Of a stretch of 64,000 nucleotides of DNA, positions 32,516 through 45,904 are shown piece after piece. The notes below the pieces were generated by a model that saw nothing but the letters and a program-made list of their open reading frames with translations, did not search any database and was not told the DNA's origin. The translations under genes were made by a program, and so were the position numbers. The number at the start of each line of letters is the position of its first letter. Position 1 is the stretch's first letter. Origin of the DNA: Alitta virens (taxonomy: Eukaryota; Annelida; Polychaeta; Phyllodocida; Nereididae); assembly GCA_932294295.1 (NCBI GenBank), contig OW028584.1, forward strand, positions 33,427,969-33,491,968. Direction: 5' to 3'.

Positions 32516-32999
32516 TTGAATTATGAAATTAATATTCTTGACCCAATCCTATCATTGGGTATAAGTAGGATGTATGTATATAATTTATATGTTTAGTATT
32601 GCTTATAGCATTTCTTTATGAAAGCTTCATATGAATACAATTTATGTAAAATTATTTCATAGAAGATATTGACTTACCCAATATGGATCAGGTCCTGATA
32701 TTGGTTCACAGCCCTCCTTTTCACCACTCATAAGCAACAACAACCAAAGAGTGCCTTACCACAACTGCTAAGTTGCAAGGTATCCTTGCCGATATGAATT
32801 AGTATGTATAATGTTCATCAGTGTATGTGATTTGCAAAACTAAAATCTAAACTAAATTTTTTAGGCCCATGTTCTCTGTGTACAGAAGTTATTTTTGTAG
32901 CAGAATCTCAATCCATAATAAATCCTGTAATTAGCAGAACTCACAGAGATAGAGATACTTACTAAGAATGGTTTTACAAATAATCTTCTGAGGTTTGTG

Positions 33000-35100
33000 T
33001 AAATTAGCCGTGACCTCACTGTTGTTTGTGTACATTTAAGCTGTGGCCAGATCACTGATCTTCACATCCTTGAAAATGGCTTAAATAACCTAACTATGGC
33101 ACATTTCTTCCTTGAATAAAATGGAGCAACTTTGAATTGAGGACCATATGTCAAAAGTGCCTGGTTTTTTTTGTACTCAGGTATTTATTTAAACTTATCA
33201 GTTCCCCCCTCCAACATCAATGGACTCGTCCATGTAAGTCTGATTTCCCAGAAATTGGCATGGTTCATTTTGGTCTTAGGGATGAAAGCTTATGGAGGTT
33301 TTCCACGAATATTTGTTGGCATTCCTGAAAATGATGTGATTTGAATTAGTAACTATGGTGACTGTAGTGTTTTGACGGTTAACCTCACTCTTTCTTAAGT
33401 GAAACAGTGTAATTTCACAAATTGGATCCATAAATGTTTCTAATAGCTGATTGCATTTAAAGTTGTACTCTGTAATTAATTACAAATTGGCCAATGTTAA
33501 AATAAAATTATTTCTCAAACTGTTTTAAACAGCAGATATGCAGTTAGAAAATGCTACACTCACTGAACCTGTCAACTATGTATGTTAATGTTGTGAAATG
33601 AAACCTGATTATATTTTTAAAATGTGGATCTGAATCATACCAATAGATTTGCAAAACATTTCACATTTTTCTGAAAAGACAGTTTTTTAGGCTGCAAATT
33701 ACAGAATACTAAAAGTATTTAGCTACTTATAATAGATATTAAAAAAAGAACAAGACAAAATTCTATGCAACTTAATAGCAGGAAAGTCTGAAATATATGT
33801 ATATATATATTTTTTTTCATAGTATGACTAATAATGACTTATATATATTTTTTTTCATAGTATGACTAATAATGACTTATAATTACTAATACTATAGATG
33901 CAAGGGGTCGATTTGCAGACAGTTGTGTGTAGCTAGGCAAGAGTAGTGAGGTATATTGAAAAGTACATTTTATAGCAATTTTGGCAATAAAGACAAAGAG
34001 ATAATTTTATATGAACTATACTAATTGATTGTAATATTTTGACATGATACCTTGTCAGTATCTGCTACCTGCAACTAATACCCCTTAGTCTGTACAAAAT
34101 AGATCAATTAATTGTTTTTTTGTTTTTTTTTGCATGTCTAGACTACATTAACCAATTCTGATACAGGTCTCTTTTTTAAAGAGAGGTTTTCTTGTAAAAG
34201 AAGTGGGCATGGCATCAAGTACAGCTTATGTCCAACATAACAGTGATGTTATAACCCAGGTTACTGCTGGTGATGTAAACTAAACTGCAATTTTTATCCA
34301 TCGTATTTTTGACAAATTATGTTGATAAACACATTTCTCAAGTGTTTAAAAAAACTTGTCAGAAATCAGTTTATATGTTTTTGCAATTGAAATTAGTCAA
34401 TGTTAACTGTAAATGTCCCTTGTGGCTTGCTTTGTAATGTTTGTGCATCTATTTTAATAGGGTTTTTTTACAGAGATTTGCAAAACAAAACCATTCAGTG
34501 ATGGGTTTACATAAAGTGTGTAAATAAAAAAGAAATCCCTTTTAGGTGCATATTTGGAGAGTCTCTTTTTATGCTATGTTTAAGATGCAATAGCACAGAA
34601 CGATTAAACATTGCCAAAATTATTTTATTATGTGTTAAAAAAATATATATATATATACCATCTAACAATTTTTTTCATTTCTGTTCTTTATTATTGATGT
34701 TTGTATAGATGCATGCCTTAAGAATTGCAACTATTAAAAAACTGCTGAAGCAGCTAATAAACCCAAGTGCATTCAAATATCAACAATTAAATGCACTGAA
34801 TATAAAAAGACAATTAACAAAGACCATTGTCTGCCCAACAAAGGGTATTGTTGATCGATAGTCATAACAAAGTAGCATCTGCTGATTGGCTAACAATTCA
34901 TTGTTGTATTATTTGCATTATACAACAGGTTTTGGTTGAGTTTCATAGACATAATCGGTCTGTTTATTCAGCTTTGTGCAGATAATTATATTTAAATATA
35001 AGAAAACAGCATGAATTGATGTATTGGTATATTAATTATTCATTGGGCAAAGTTCTAAGACCAAACTTTACCTATGAAGAAATTTGTCAGCAAAAGCTTG
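33000..35100. other. Intergenic; no gene seen
   Basis: AT-rich sequence between the ACE-like gene and the next gene, which may include the 3' UTR of the former. A 38-bp direct duplication lies at 33803-33878 (TTTTTTTCATAGTATGACTA). Confidence 0.5.
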
Positions 35101-35118
35101 GTCTGTCAACATAGCAAC

Positions 35119-38100
35119 ATGGATGCCAAAATCCTAAAATGTCTGCTGGGATTTATTTTCTTTCACACAGTTCTAGCAGGTAAGTGTTAAATATTGTGGC
35201 ACATTAAAATTTTAATATAGCTCTTACTTTGCTGATTGCATTTAAATTAAATATTTTTTAAATATTTTAATCATTGCAAGCCACACTAGACTACTGAATA
35301 TGCATTCCAAGGCTTCACCAAGTTCAATTGGGTGATAATAGCCAATCATAAACATGCAAGATGAGATACATGATCAGTCATTCTTAAAATTCATCATCAT
35401 TACTATTTATGACCATAAACACATGATAATAACCTGAAAATTACATGTGTAGAGCACTCAATGACATTCATCCCATGACCTATTATCAAGTAAGATGACA
35501 CATGTGAGAAACATAATTAGAAACCATTTATGCAACCTGTCCAGCATATCAAGGCATTATTTTTTGGATTAGAGGTTTGAGATGATGGTCATGCAAGGTC
35601 AAGTTTTTGCTAATTATTTAGTTTTCCATATTTTAGAATTTTTCAAAAATTTACAAATGATGTAGTTTCAAAAGTGATTACATTTCTAAACAATACACAT
35701 AAACGTTCTTCATCTAAAAAATCCCAGGTGAAAAGCTCAGTTTTTTGGGATTTATTTTAGTTTTTCATAGTTCCGAGGGCTAAATGACCTTGAAAATGAC
35801 CTTCAAGGTCAAACTTGACCTTTGATTTATGGGTTTTGGGTATATGATTGGGGTAGTTTACTGTAGCACGTTTAAGCTAATAACAATATTACATGGTGAA
35901 ATGTCTCATGTGACCTCTTTTTTGCCCATTGTCAATCGTTAAAATTCAATGTCTCAAGACCCAATGCTCCAATTGCTACCATACTCCTATTCCACATCTT
36001 ATGACATCGTTACTAAAGTTCTGTGGCTTTTGGTTTTTCCAATACTGTGACTGCACTTTCACGATTAAAGTTGCCATCGGTTGACCTTGACCCTGTAAAA
36101 TAATAGGTCAGATGTTCTCTAATAGAATAAAAAAGATAATCATATGACCAGAGAATGAGGATTAAGGAAGATATTGGCAGTTGAAATTTTCAAATTGTTG
36201 ACTTTAAATGGCTCTGTGATCTTTAAAAAATAGGTCAAGGTCACACAAAGCCAGTTAATTTCATAATGACATTGCCGGCTAATGACATGAATTTTTTGGC
36301 AACTTTCTGAAGGAAGAATAATAATACTGACAAAAACAATATGGTAATAGGTGAAGCCTTACTCCACAGATAGCATTCCAAATTGAACCATTGTTGGGCT
36401 GATATTGGGCTGATATTGCGAAGACAACTGTGACCCGATTTGGGCATATACCTTTGCCAAAGTTGGTTTACAATGGACTTCCCACAGGATCCTGACTTTA
36501 ATATTTCTGTTGTGTTGTAGGCTACCACGAATATACTGTAAGCGACAATCAGTATATTTCAGTTGACTACAACCCGAATTACACCACTTCGTTTCTCTTT
36601 GAGGTGAAAGGATACCCTTGGGCATTTGTCGGATTAAGTGCAAAAAAAGTCATTGGAGATTCACAGGGCACACTAATGTATGAATTTGCCTTTGGACACA
36701 AATTTACCAACTCTTTTATCAAGCTTAGAAAAATATCTCGTGGTCCTGCCATTGTCAATGCATTTGTGACACAAAATCTTGTAGATTGTTGCGAATACCA
36801 GAAATATTGGATTTCTTGGAAGAATCACCACATCAGAATTGGAAAAGGTTGGAAAGTTGAAAAAGATCAGATCTTGTCATACAAAGATGACAAGGACGAT
36901 TTATATGACATTCATTATATTGCAGTCCGGTCCTACAATAAAATAATGGATTACAAAATACCAAAAGGTAAGACTCGTAGTGAGAGCTGCGCTCCAAAGC
37001 GAAGTTATTTAAGAATCTTAAATTCTTTGAAATTACTCAGATTGCCACATCATTTCATTGGTACCGCGGCATTGGTACCGCAGCATTGGTACCGCAGCAT
37101 TGGTACCATAGACCCAATGACAAGACATGCCTTACAAGCCTATGGCGATTTTAAGCACTAGTAATCTCCACAAAATAATGCCGCCTCAAATGGCAAACTA
37201 TTCAAAAATACCTTTGCACAGTCTACATTTAAGTGAGCACTGTTAAATCACTGTGGCATGATTTTAAACACTTTAACGTGAAACTTCCTCGATGGACATG
37301 GTGCTGGTGCAATGATGTTGCTGCTGCAGTTTGTCATTTGATGTAACTTCATATTATTTCAAATATCCCTGTCGCGTATAAACATAGGAGGTGGGGGCCT
37401 AGCTCAGTGGGCATTCAACCACTGGGTCCGAGGTTCAATTCCTGGTCGAGCCTAAGTTGGATGGCTGTTTCATCCTTCATCTCATTGCCCAGGGTCCCTG
37501 CCTGTCCTAATTAGCCCATCAGGTGCAGAAATAAAGGACGTAAAGCTCTAATCCACCAACCTCCACATCGCGTATAAACATATGATAAACTGGAGTTTAT
37601 GCCTTTGTTTACACACTCGTTATGAGATAAAAACCCTCAGAATTAAGCGTTCATCTGCCAAAATCTCCGTTTCCCTGGAGGCATTGTGCTTGCACATGTC
37701 CTACCATCCCAGATGGCGTGCAATCATGGCCGACATAGGCCCGACATAAGTCTAAGCCAATTTGACATGTAACTTCTCATCAAGTCAACATATGGCCGAT
37801 AAGTGACATTGAGCTGACATTGAGCCAACACTGAGCCTACTGTCCCAACCATGAGCCAATTCTGAGCCAGTATGGCATGCTATCTGATTTAGAACCTTTA
37901 TAACATACTTCGTCGGCCTGATCAGCTGATGTTGGTCCAATTTCGCCCACGTGACATGGTATATGGGAAAGGGTTTTCACACTCTGAAACCAAGTTGGTT
38001 GTTATACGTGGCAATACAGAACAATATGTGGCGAGATCTGCAATACACATCATGGGACAATATTCGTGAAAAAAAAATTATTAGAAAAATTCCAGCTTAT

Positions 38101-39091
38101 GTATGAAGCCAGTGGTCTAGTAACAAATACACTAAAATATTTCTGAGATGTAACTTGTAGCTTACCATTTGAAGATCTAATTATTTGTGGATATTTAATT
38201 GCAGTAACACAAACTTCATATGAAAATTGATGTTTTGATGGAGCAAAAACTATGTCTGATTCGGAAATGGACAATGTGTTGAATGATGGTGACCCTGAAA
38301 GCTGGATAAACGTAAGTATTACCAAGGCACAATGGGGTTGAAGGTAAGACGTAAACCAGTAATATGCCAACGTAGGCTTCCTCTTGTTCGATGTTGACCT
38401 GATCATGCTTTGTAATTGGGATTCCATCAGGAAGTGCCCTCATTTATCCGCACACCCTTCGTCCCCAAGTTAACTGTGCGCATAAATGAGGGAATATATA
38501 TAAATGCACGAAGTAGATTTGTTCCCAGCCAACTGCGTGCGGATAGCAAGGGAACCGGATAAATGAGGCCCGGATAAATGAGGGTTGACTGTAATATAAT
38601 AGCTTTTCGTCGATGTTGTACCGATGGCTACTAATATTGAAACGATGTGGTCTCGATTTGCAGCTATCTGGGTGTCCTATTCCTGATTTTTATTATAAAT
38701 GACAAACAATAAACAATATGATGATTTATTGCTTAATAAACAATTAATATGTGTGTTGTAGATCTCGCCATCAGCATGGCATACACAGACAATCACCTTA
38801 GCCATCCATCAAAACATCAACAAATATTTTCAACTTTATCTGACTGGAGTGCCCTCTTGTGACGAACCACATATAACTGTCTACAGCCCAATCTGCATGC
38901 ATCAGCTCCCTCTTGTGACAACCACACTATTTACAAATCACAACAATGTGTTGTATTGTGGTTACGAAATGCTGTCAAACACGACGTGCAATGACGTCAT
39001 TAACGTGATATTTCAAAACAACAAAGAAACTTGGAAATTGCATGGTATATCGCATCACTATGACAAAGGATTTCAGCAGGGATCTTTTTGA
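35119..39091 (+). CDS. Secreted Methyltransf_FA-domain protein, 4 exons, in-frame TGA in exon 3
   Basis: Exons 35119-35179, 36521-36967, 38205-38311 and 38762-39091, phases 1,1,0, ending TGA. Exon 1 encodes a signal peptide (MDAKILKCLLGFIFFHTVLA). Exon 2 resembles the farnesoic acid O-methyltransferase domain (PF12248 type): FLFEVKGYPWAFVGLS, then YEFAFG, then QKYWISWKNHHIRIGKGW and YIAVRSYN. In animals this domain is common in secreted proteins and does not prove methyltransferase activity. Exons 3-4 look like a fucolectin/discoidin-type segment (NVLNDGDPESWIN, AWHTQTITLAIHQ, KYFQLYLTG) with several cysteines. The TGA at 38228-38230 interrupts the frame after TSYEN; downstream coding continues in the same frame across a correct junction. 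A weak alternative acceptor (GATGGAG|CA, 38242) keeps phase and skips the stop. Otherwise it is a young pseudogene, a sequence error or readthrough. Confidence 0.7.
36366..36440 (+). mobile_element. Fragment of the CAGATAGCAT MITE family
   Basis: CAGATAGCATTCCAAAT is the terminal word of the family also seen at 37708, 40096 and 60025. It is followed by TTGGGCTGATATTGGGCTGA. It lies about 80 bp before an exon acceptor of the neighbouring gene. Confidence 0.55.
37056..37109 (+). repeat. 14-bp tandem repeat (CATTGGTACCGCAG)
   Basis: Four copies, in intron 2 of the Methyltransf_FA-domain gene. Confidence 0.85.
37385..37565 (+). repeat. tRNA-derived SINE with A and B boxes
   Basis: GGGGCCTAGCTCAGTGGGC (A box) and CCGAGGTTCAATTCCTGG (B box) with normal spacing, followed by the SINE body GAGCCTAAGTTGGATGGCTG and TAAAGCTCTAATCCACC. 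The body, shared with other copies, rules out a stand-alone tRNA gene. Confidence 0.7.
37708..37886. mobile_element. MITE, CAGATAGCAT family
   Basis: The left end CCCAGATGGCGTGCAAT is inversely matched by the right end GGCATGCTATCTG. The interior is made of repeats such as GAGCCAACA / TGACATTGAGC. Confidence 0.6.
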
Positions 39092-39099
39092 GGATAAAG

Positions 39100-40960
39100 C
39101 ATTTTTTACGTTGTGACGGTGACATAGGACACAGGCATAAATTACTGATCTCACAACTTTAGCTAACGAAAATGTGGCATCCTGTATCATATATAACCCA
39201 AAGGTATATATCGGCCATGCAGCCCCCTAACTAATGCCCACACTTCGTCGATGTTTTCTGTGATTAATACAAAGATTGTTCAGGCACAGAATTGTCCCAA
39301 ACGTAGTTTACAACTGTTCTTCACATACCAAAACTTATTACAGGCCTCCCTATGCTGCCACTAGAGGGAATTCCTGACTAAACTTGCACATTTTGTTGCA
39401 TGCGGCTGCCTTCGGCTCTGACGTCATCAGTAAAAGGCTGAATGGAATACTTCCTTGTGATTGGCCCAAAGTGCGGAGCTGTGTGTCGTCAGAGCCACTT
39501 TGGGCCAGAGACCTCTCTTTGGGCCATGAACAATGTTTACCTTGCGGTTATTATTATTATCGAGCAGCATTGTAAAAGCTTCTGACATAATTAAGATTTA
39601 ATCAAAACAGGTTAGCAGTTAACCGTTTGTTTGACAAAATCAATTAATGTTTGTGGTTTCTGACAGCAAAAGTGCTTCAGGTCAACCAAAACAAGTGCAA
39701 AAGAAAGAATATTTTGGCTTTTATTGTGTTGAATACATAGTAAACTGTGACATCACACTCCAGTCCTACTGGCTTTGCTTGGTGTGGGCATGATATCACA
39801 CCTTCTACTGAGCATCACAGTTTACAGAATTGACCAATCAGTGGCTGCAAAACCCTCATGATGTCATGGGTGAAAAAGAAAAATGTAAAAGACTCTTCTA
39901 CATAACTATTACAACAATAATAATAGATCGAGTGCCAAGGCCAGGGAATGGTAATTTAGGCCTGTACACAGGACACAGTGTTGGTAGATATATCGTTACT
40001 TGAGGTATGCCACATCGGTCACCTGTTGGTATATTGTTGGTGCCATTGGCTCAATGTTGGCCCAATATTGGCTCAAAGCAGGTCAGATCCAGATAGCATG
40101 CCAAATCAGGTCGATGTTGGGCCAACTTTGGTCTATGTCGGACATTGTTGAATGATGTCACATGGTGGATATTAACAGAGTTTTCGACAAGTGACTGCAG
40201 CATGACACAGAGTGTGGTACAGTGGTGTGTGTTGGTAGTTTCATGAAGAAGTCATCAGCATGGATATGATCTTTATCACAATATTGATCTGAAAATATTA
40301 TCGGAGTGTACACCCATGTATGAGATATCAATGGATCTGATGGGCCTTGTTTGTCCAGAAATAATATAATTAATATGTCTGGTAGGTAATTGAAGCCTAA
40401 ATTAAATTTATCTTTTTGTTTCTATTGATTCCCTTTGGGTTTTCTTTTATTCTTTTCCTCCTGTATTGTGGAATTAATTTTAGTCTTTGTCATGCTTAAA
40501 TAAACTTCCTGAATACATATACCTCCATCCTTCAGTTCTGGGGTTTGGGGATCACTGAGGCTCTATATCTTCAAATCCAGAAAATGCTAAGCTCTGACAG
40601 CGTGTGAATTTCATTTAAATGGACAAAGTTTCGGTGTTTCCTATATCTCGGCATCCATAGTGCGAAGGTGCACCAGCATCATCAATGATTCACCATCCCT
40701 CTCCCAACTCATCATTTTCATTAACACTGACATTACATTAATGACTGTACCTATATAAATCTGCAATGTCATTACTTATAAGTCTTAAAATTATCATGGT
40801 TTGAAGTTTTGAAATTTTGTTCATTTGTTTATTAACTAGGGTGTGGCCTTAGAGAGCCACCACTCCCGAATGTACATATTTTAATATGTGATATTTTGAA
40901 TAAATTGTTCTGAGTTATTCGGAGTTCTGAGTTCTAAGTTCTAAATTGATATGTTTAATT
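39100..40960. other. Intergenic; fragment of the CAGATAGCAT MITE, otherwise no gene seen
   Basis: Contains TGTTGGCCCAATATTGG and CCAGATAGCATGCCAAATC at about 40060-40115 (same MITE family). AAATAAAC near 40499 could be a distal poly(A) signal. Confidence 0.45.
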
Positions 40961-40984
40961 TTAGGAATGTGATAACCACAATCA

Positions 40985-41362
40985 TAATCTCTAAACATAA
41001 TACATCTGTCGCAAACTGAGACTCTCCAGATTTCCAAATCTGTGATCGACATATTCTGCAAAAAAGTTGGTTCAGTAATTTTGATATTTCATTTTCGGAT
41101 CTCCAGTGTTTTCAATGAGGATGCAAAAACATCAATTTGAAATGTATTTGCTGTTATATTAAACCAGAGCATCCATGTCCACTCTGAATGGAGGTTTCCA
41201 GCTAGTTCAGATGGGCCAGTTAGAAATCCACAATTTATGTTGGGGCAGACACTGCCTAACTTAATGTAATTCATAATCATATCCTCATTTTGGCTTAAAT
41301 CCAGCAACATCTTGAGATTTTCAAGGCCAGTGAAACTTTTATTATTGAGTTCTTGTAAATCT
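40985..41362 (-). pseudogene. Leucine-rich-repeat relic
   Basis: The minus-strand frame reads LQELNNKSFTGLENLKMLLD then LSQNED, which fits LxxL..F..L..L..LDLSxN of extracellular LRRs. A stop occurs after SSLKTLEIRK at 41089. Farther on, in another frame, FGNLESLSLRQMYY appears. The interrupted frames and lack of splice sites suggest a decayed LRR-receptor gene. Confidence 0.4.
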
Positions 41363-41399
41363 TAGTTACTACTCGTTGTGTTGTAGGGCCAGATATAAG

Positions 41400-43650
41400 A
41401 GTGAAGTTAGACTTACACATGCATGTTCTTCAATTTCAGTTATAAGAAGTAATGTTAGTTGAATCATGGAGTGCTTACGGTTGAATCAATAAGAGTATTC
41501 TGTACATAATGCAAGATAATGTCTTGAAAATGTTTTTTTTATAATGTAATCCGTTATGCCTAAAAGATGTTGTTAGAATACAGAAAACACTGTGTAATTG
41601 ATGGTAATGGGTGAATCCAATGGTATATAATATGCATAATGCTATTGTGGGGGCTGTTATAGATGCCACACTCTTTGATTATTTTTAGAACATTTCTGAC
41701 CCAACTGTTTTCCATAGTGTTGTCTTTGTTGTCAAAGTTCAAATGAAAGCAATATGTCAATGGAACAATGAAATAGTTCAACATTATGTATTTTTCATGC
41801 ACTGTTTCAATGTTATCAATCATCCTGTTTTACTACCATTTCACAAAAACCACATACCCCATAATTTATAAGATTTTTCAAGCTATATCTTAAATCCAGT
41901 TTGGTGGAGAGCACTGGGGTACGCCAGGTAGTTCATCTGAATTATTTTAGTTTTCCCCCGTAATAATTACAAAGAATGGAATTGACATTGATCGTGCATT
42001 TCAAGGCATGTAATACTGATAAATATTCTTTTCACTGAGCAGCCCTGAATTCAGCAGGACATAAGCTCTTCTTATTACTCGTTTTGCTTTTCAGACATAG
42101 TAGATCATAACTAACTGATTCAAAAAATATAACTTTCTCCAAAAAATAACAAACATCAACTAAATGATAAAGTGTCAAATATACATTAAAATTCACTAAA
42201 TATACTGCTTCTGGGATGCACTTTGCTTCAGCCAATCACAATCAAGGGCGGGAACTTTTTCAGCCACTAGAATTGCAGTATTCTGTCATAGCCACTTGGT
42301 GGAAATATTGCGAACCCTTCCGTGAAAATCCACTATTGGACGATCGTGTCTGCTGACAGAGTATCGGGCGTGTCAAATCATCTGTTAGAGATCACAATTA
42401 AGTAGGGTGTTAATGACTTGTCTTGATTTTGTTGACCCAGTGCTGTCCAGATAATATAGAAGTTATTGACACAGTTGTTGCAACGTAGCCATACAAGCAT
42501 TCACTAAAAGCTAAATATTTAACCAGGTGGAGCAGAGGCCTATAATACTCCGCTAGAGGGCAGCATGTGTACAACAATGTTTATTACAGGGTCAATCATT
42601 TGATAATTCTATACATTAACAATAAACTGTGCTGTAAAAGTTGTTTTAAATGAAGGCAGGAATAGAAAATTTATAGGAACCACAGAAACATTATATTTGT
42701 AAACACAAAATTGCGTAAGCCATGAAATTGCATGAATGCACTCAGTTCACCCAGATAACACTAAAATAGCTAACCACACATCTTTAGCATAACTCTGCCT
42801 CAGCAGCCAAGAAGATGCAGGTTGCAGGGATGCTGCTTGTTGAGGTATGTTGATTTTCTTTCTTCTTTTTTTGTTTTTGTTTATTTTGTCCTAATTCTGT
42901 ACATCAAAGCAATATTTTGTAATATTATACAATTGTACATAAGTCATGACTGAAATTGCATGTCAGACGTAAAAAGGTCTTTGAAATTAACTTTAGGAAA
43001 GCTGACTTTAATAATATACAATCTGAAATATATTTAAGATTTCTATAAAACATGAGCAAAAGCTATTTTTCATTTTCAACATTGTTATCAAATAAAAGTT
43101 ATTATCAATAACACATAGTCATCCACATTATTGCATGGTTTACATTAGTGACACGGGCAACAAATAACCACAGCAATTTTATGATATCTATCTAAGACAA
43201 AACAACATACAACAAAAACTAGGCAACGCAAGTTTCGAGGAAACCAAAATTAAAAGATCTACATTTAAAACAAAAACAAAACAAAGCATAATTTTTTTTG
43301 GTTGCTTTAGTCAATAATTTCAGCACGGGAAATTGTCTAAATATCCCCCAATTAAACACGCCAACTAGAAACTTTGGCCCTGAAAATTGAAAGTTTAAAA
43401 GAAAGAATTATTTTTGCAGTTTTCTCTTTAAAGATTTTTTTAAAGCAAAAGATTGACATTTTGGCTCTCATCCTATCTAAGAACGCGGCTCTTGCCAAGT
43501 CAACAGAATCATCGGGTTACTACCAACAGCCTAACCGTACTATTTCGATTAGAAGCCGGGGCTTAAATTTAAAGGTCCATCTCTTATAGATACCGGGGGT
43601 AAGCATTACATTGAAAATACAGTTGCACTTTTAAACTAATTACATTAATG
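41400..43650. other. No supported gene
   Basis: AT-rich sequence. A minimal first-exon candidate is ATGCAGGTTGCAGGGATGCT ending TTGTTGAG|GTATGT near 42815-42844, unconnected to any other exon, so it is not called. Confidence 0.4.
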
Positions 43651-43697
43651 ATAACAGTATGTTCATCAATCAGCGAAAAGAACTTGCTTTGGAGAGC

Positions 43698-43972
43698 TAT
43701 CTATCCATCTATTTAACTATTTATCTATCTATCTATCTATCTATCTATCCATCTATCCATCTATCAATCTATCTATCTATCTATCCATCTATTTATCAAT
43801 TTATCTATCCATCTATACATATATTTATCTATCTATCTATCTATCTATCCATCTATTTATCTATTTATCTATCCATCTATCCATCTATTTATCTGTCTAT
43901 CTATCTATCTACCCAACCGATCTACCTACCTACCTATCTATATATCTAACTATCTACCTACCTATCTATTTA
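43698..43972 (+). repeat. TATC microsatellite
   Basis: TATC with CCATC, TTATC and CCTAC variants. Confidence 0.95.
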
Positions 43973-44509
43973 CAAGAAACAGAAATTATTTAAGGGCACC
44001 TCAACATACCATAGAACAGTACAGTAAAAGTTATCTTGGTAAAGCTCCCCATCTATGGTTACATCTAAGTAAGTCATTGAAAGAAAGAAATAGTTTAAAA
44101 GCATTTATAAAGGCATTCACTAAACACAAAATAAAGTCTTATATAATTATATCATGTCTGACAGCAAACTGTATACATAAAATGTATGCATTACTCATTA
44201 TAAATGTCTTGTAAATCAGGCTGATGTTTATAATCTGAATTGATTAATATCACTAACTTATACCTTACTACTCATTATTTTTGTATATCTAATTATTTAT
44301 GTAACGTTTCATGCTAGTATTATCATCAGTATTTATTTTTATTTCATTTATTTATTTAAATTTTTTTTTAAGAGGGGACAACTTAGAATAGTTGTAAACT
44401 CTGTTGTCTCCTGTTGTGATATATGATGTTTCCTGTTGCAGTGTTTTGATTTCTATGTATGTGTATTGTGTGAAAACTTATATCATGACAAAATAAAAAA
44501 TCCTAAATC

Positions 44510-44745
44510 CTATCTAACTATCTATCCTAACCAATCTACCTACCTACCTATCTATCTATCTACTATCTAACTATCTATCTTTCTTTCTTTCTCTACCTTT
44601 TATCTATCTATCTAACTGTCTAGCTATCGATCTACCTATCTAACTATCTACCTACCTATCTATCTATCTAACTATCGATCTACCTATCTATCGATCTACC
44701 TACCTATCTATCTATCTATCTATCTATTTATCTATCTATCTATCT
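44510..44745 (+). repeat. TATC/CTAC/TTTC microsatellite
   Basis: Second TATC array 540 bp after the previous one, with CTACCTAC and TTTCTTTC patches and GATC interruptions. Confidence 0.93.
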
Positions 44746-44929
44746 CATACCCCATTTTCTAAACAAGAAATACGGTATAATTTATGGAGAATGATTATCT
44801 GTGTACAAAAAGACTACAAAGAATAAAGAATATCGTTTTGGTGCTAATTGAATGCCAAAGTAACCTTGCGAAAATAATTCTTTATTCACATAGATCAAGG
44901 GAGTTGTTTTTGTTGCTAAGAACTATGGA

Positions 44930-45022
44930 CTTAATAGTGAAGTGGTCTTAATAGTTAGCAGATGTTAATAGCGAGATGGCTTAATAGTGAGGTAGTCTTA
45001 ATAGTGAGGTGGTCTTAACTTT
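44930..45022 (+). repeat. 17-bp motif cluster (GTGGTCTTAATAGTGAG), plus orientation
   Basis: Degenerate tandem copies such as AGTGGTCTTAATAGTTAG and GAGGTGGTCTTAA. Further isolated copies at 45630-45665 and 48005-48045. Confidence 0.75.
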
Positions 45023-45904
45023 AAAGATTAATATATATCTCAGCTGTTCTGTTATTTGGTGATTTAATGTTCTTGAAATAAATGACTTAAAGTATTAAAA
45101 TATTAGTTCCAAAAAAATGTATAACATTTAAAACTTATATATAAAGGGTTACTAGGGTTACTAGTATTACCAACTAAAACCAGGACATAATTGACCTTCA
45201 CCCCCCCCCCCCCCTCAATACCTACAATACTGTACACAAACACAGGTACCCTCAGAAGTCATACTATCCTATTACAGCTTATGATGACTATCTAAATACA
45301 CATATACCCCCGACCTATGTTGATATGCGCTGTATACTATATTTATTTGAATGCAGAATATTATAGAGGCAAGCCTTGTTTATAAACCAGGGCTGAAATA
45401 ACAATAAAAACATTGGTGATATTAATTAGTTATTTTTATTCAAATTGGAGACGGCCATACTTGTAATACATTATATTAAGACAACATATTTCAATAGAAT
45501 ATTTCTCTGAGATCAAATATGAATTTTGCACTTTATTTTAATAGGAGAGTCAGTCAATTATTTTCATACAGTAGGTTTACGTCATAAAGACTAACTTTCA
45601 GTGGTCTAAAATGTCAACATTTAGTGGTCTTTGTAGTAAGGCGGTCTTAATAGTGAGGTAGGGGCCTATAGGCCGACATAAAATACAGTTCTAAGAAGAT
45701 CTACAGTCATATTGTAGAGTTGTAATATTGTGAAATTTGGTTCTATTGCACTTAATCATCATAGCTGTGATCACGATGTGTACAGTCAGATTTTATGGAA
45801 TATTAATGGATATCTTAATATAGTTCAAGTGTCAATCTTGTAATGAACTTATCAATAAAGATATTCATGAAATGTATACAGAATAAATTCATGAAATATA
45901 CAAT

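Noticed and set aside
37385..37460. tRNA gene candidate (A and B boxes)
   Set aside because: The acceptor stem does not close and the downstream body recurs at other sites as a SINE.
43659..43949. Open frames over the GATA/TATC arrays at 43.7, 49.2 and 50.7 kb
   Set aside because: Microsatellite by-products with no splice or family support.
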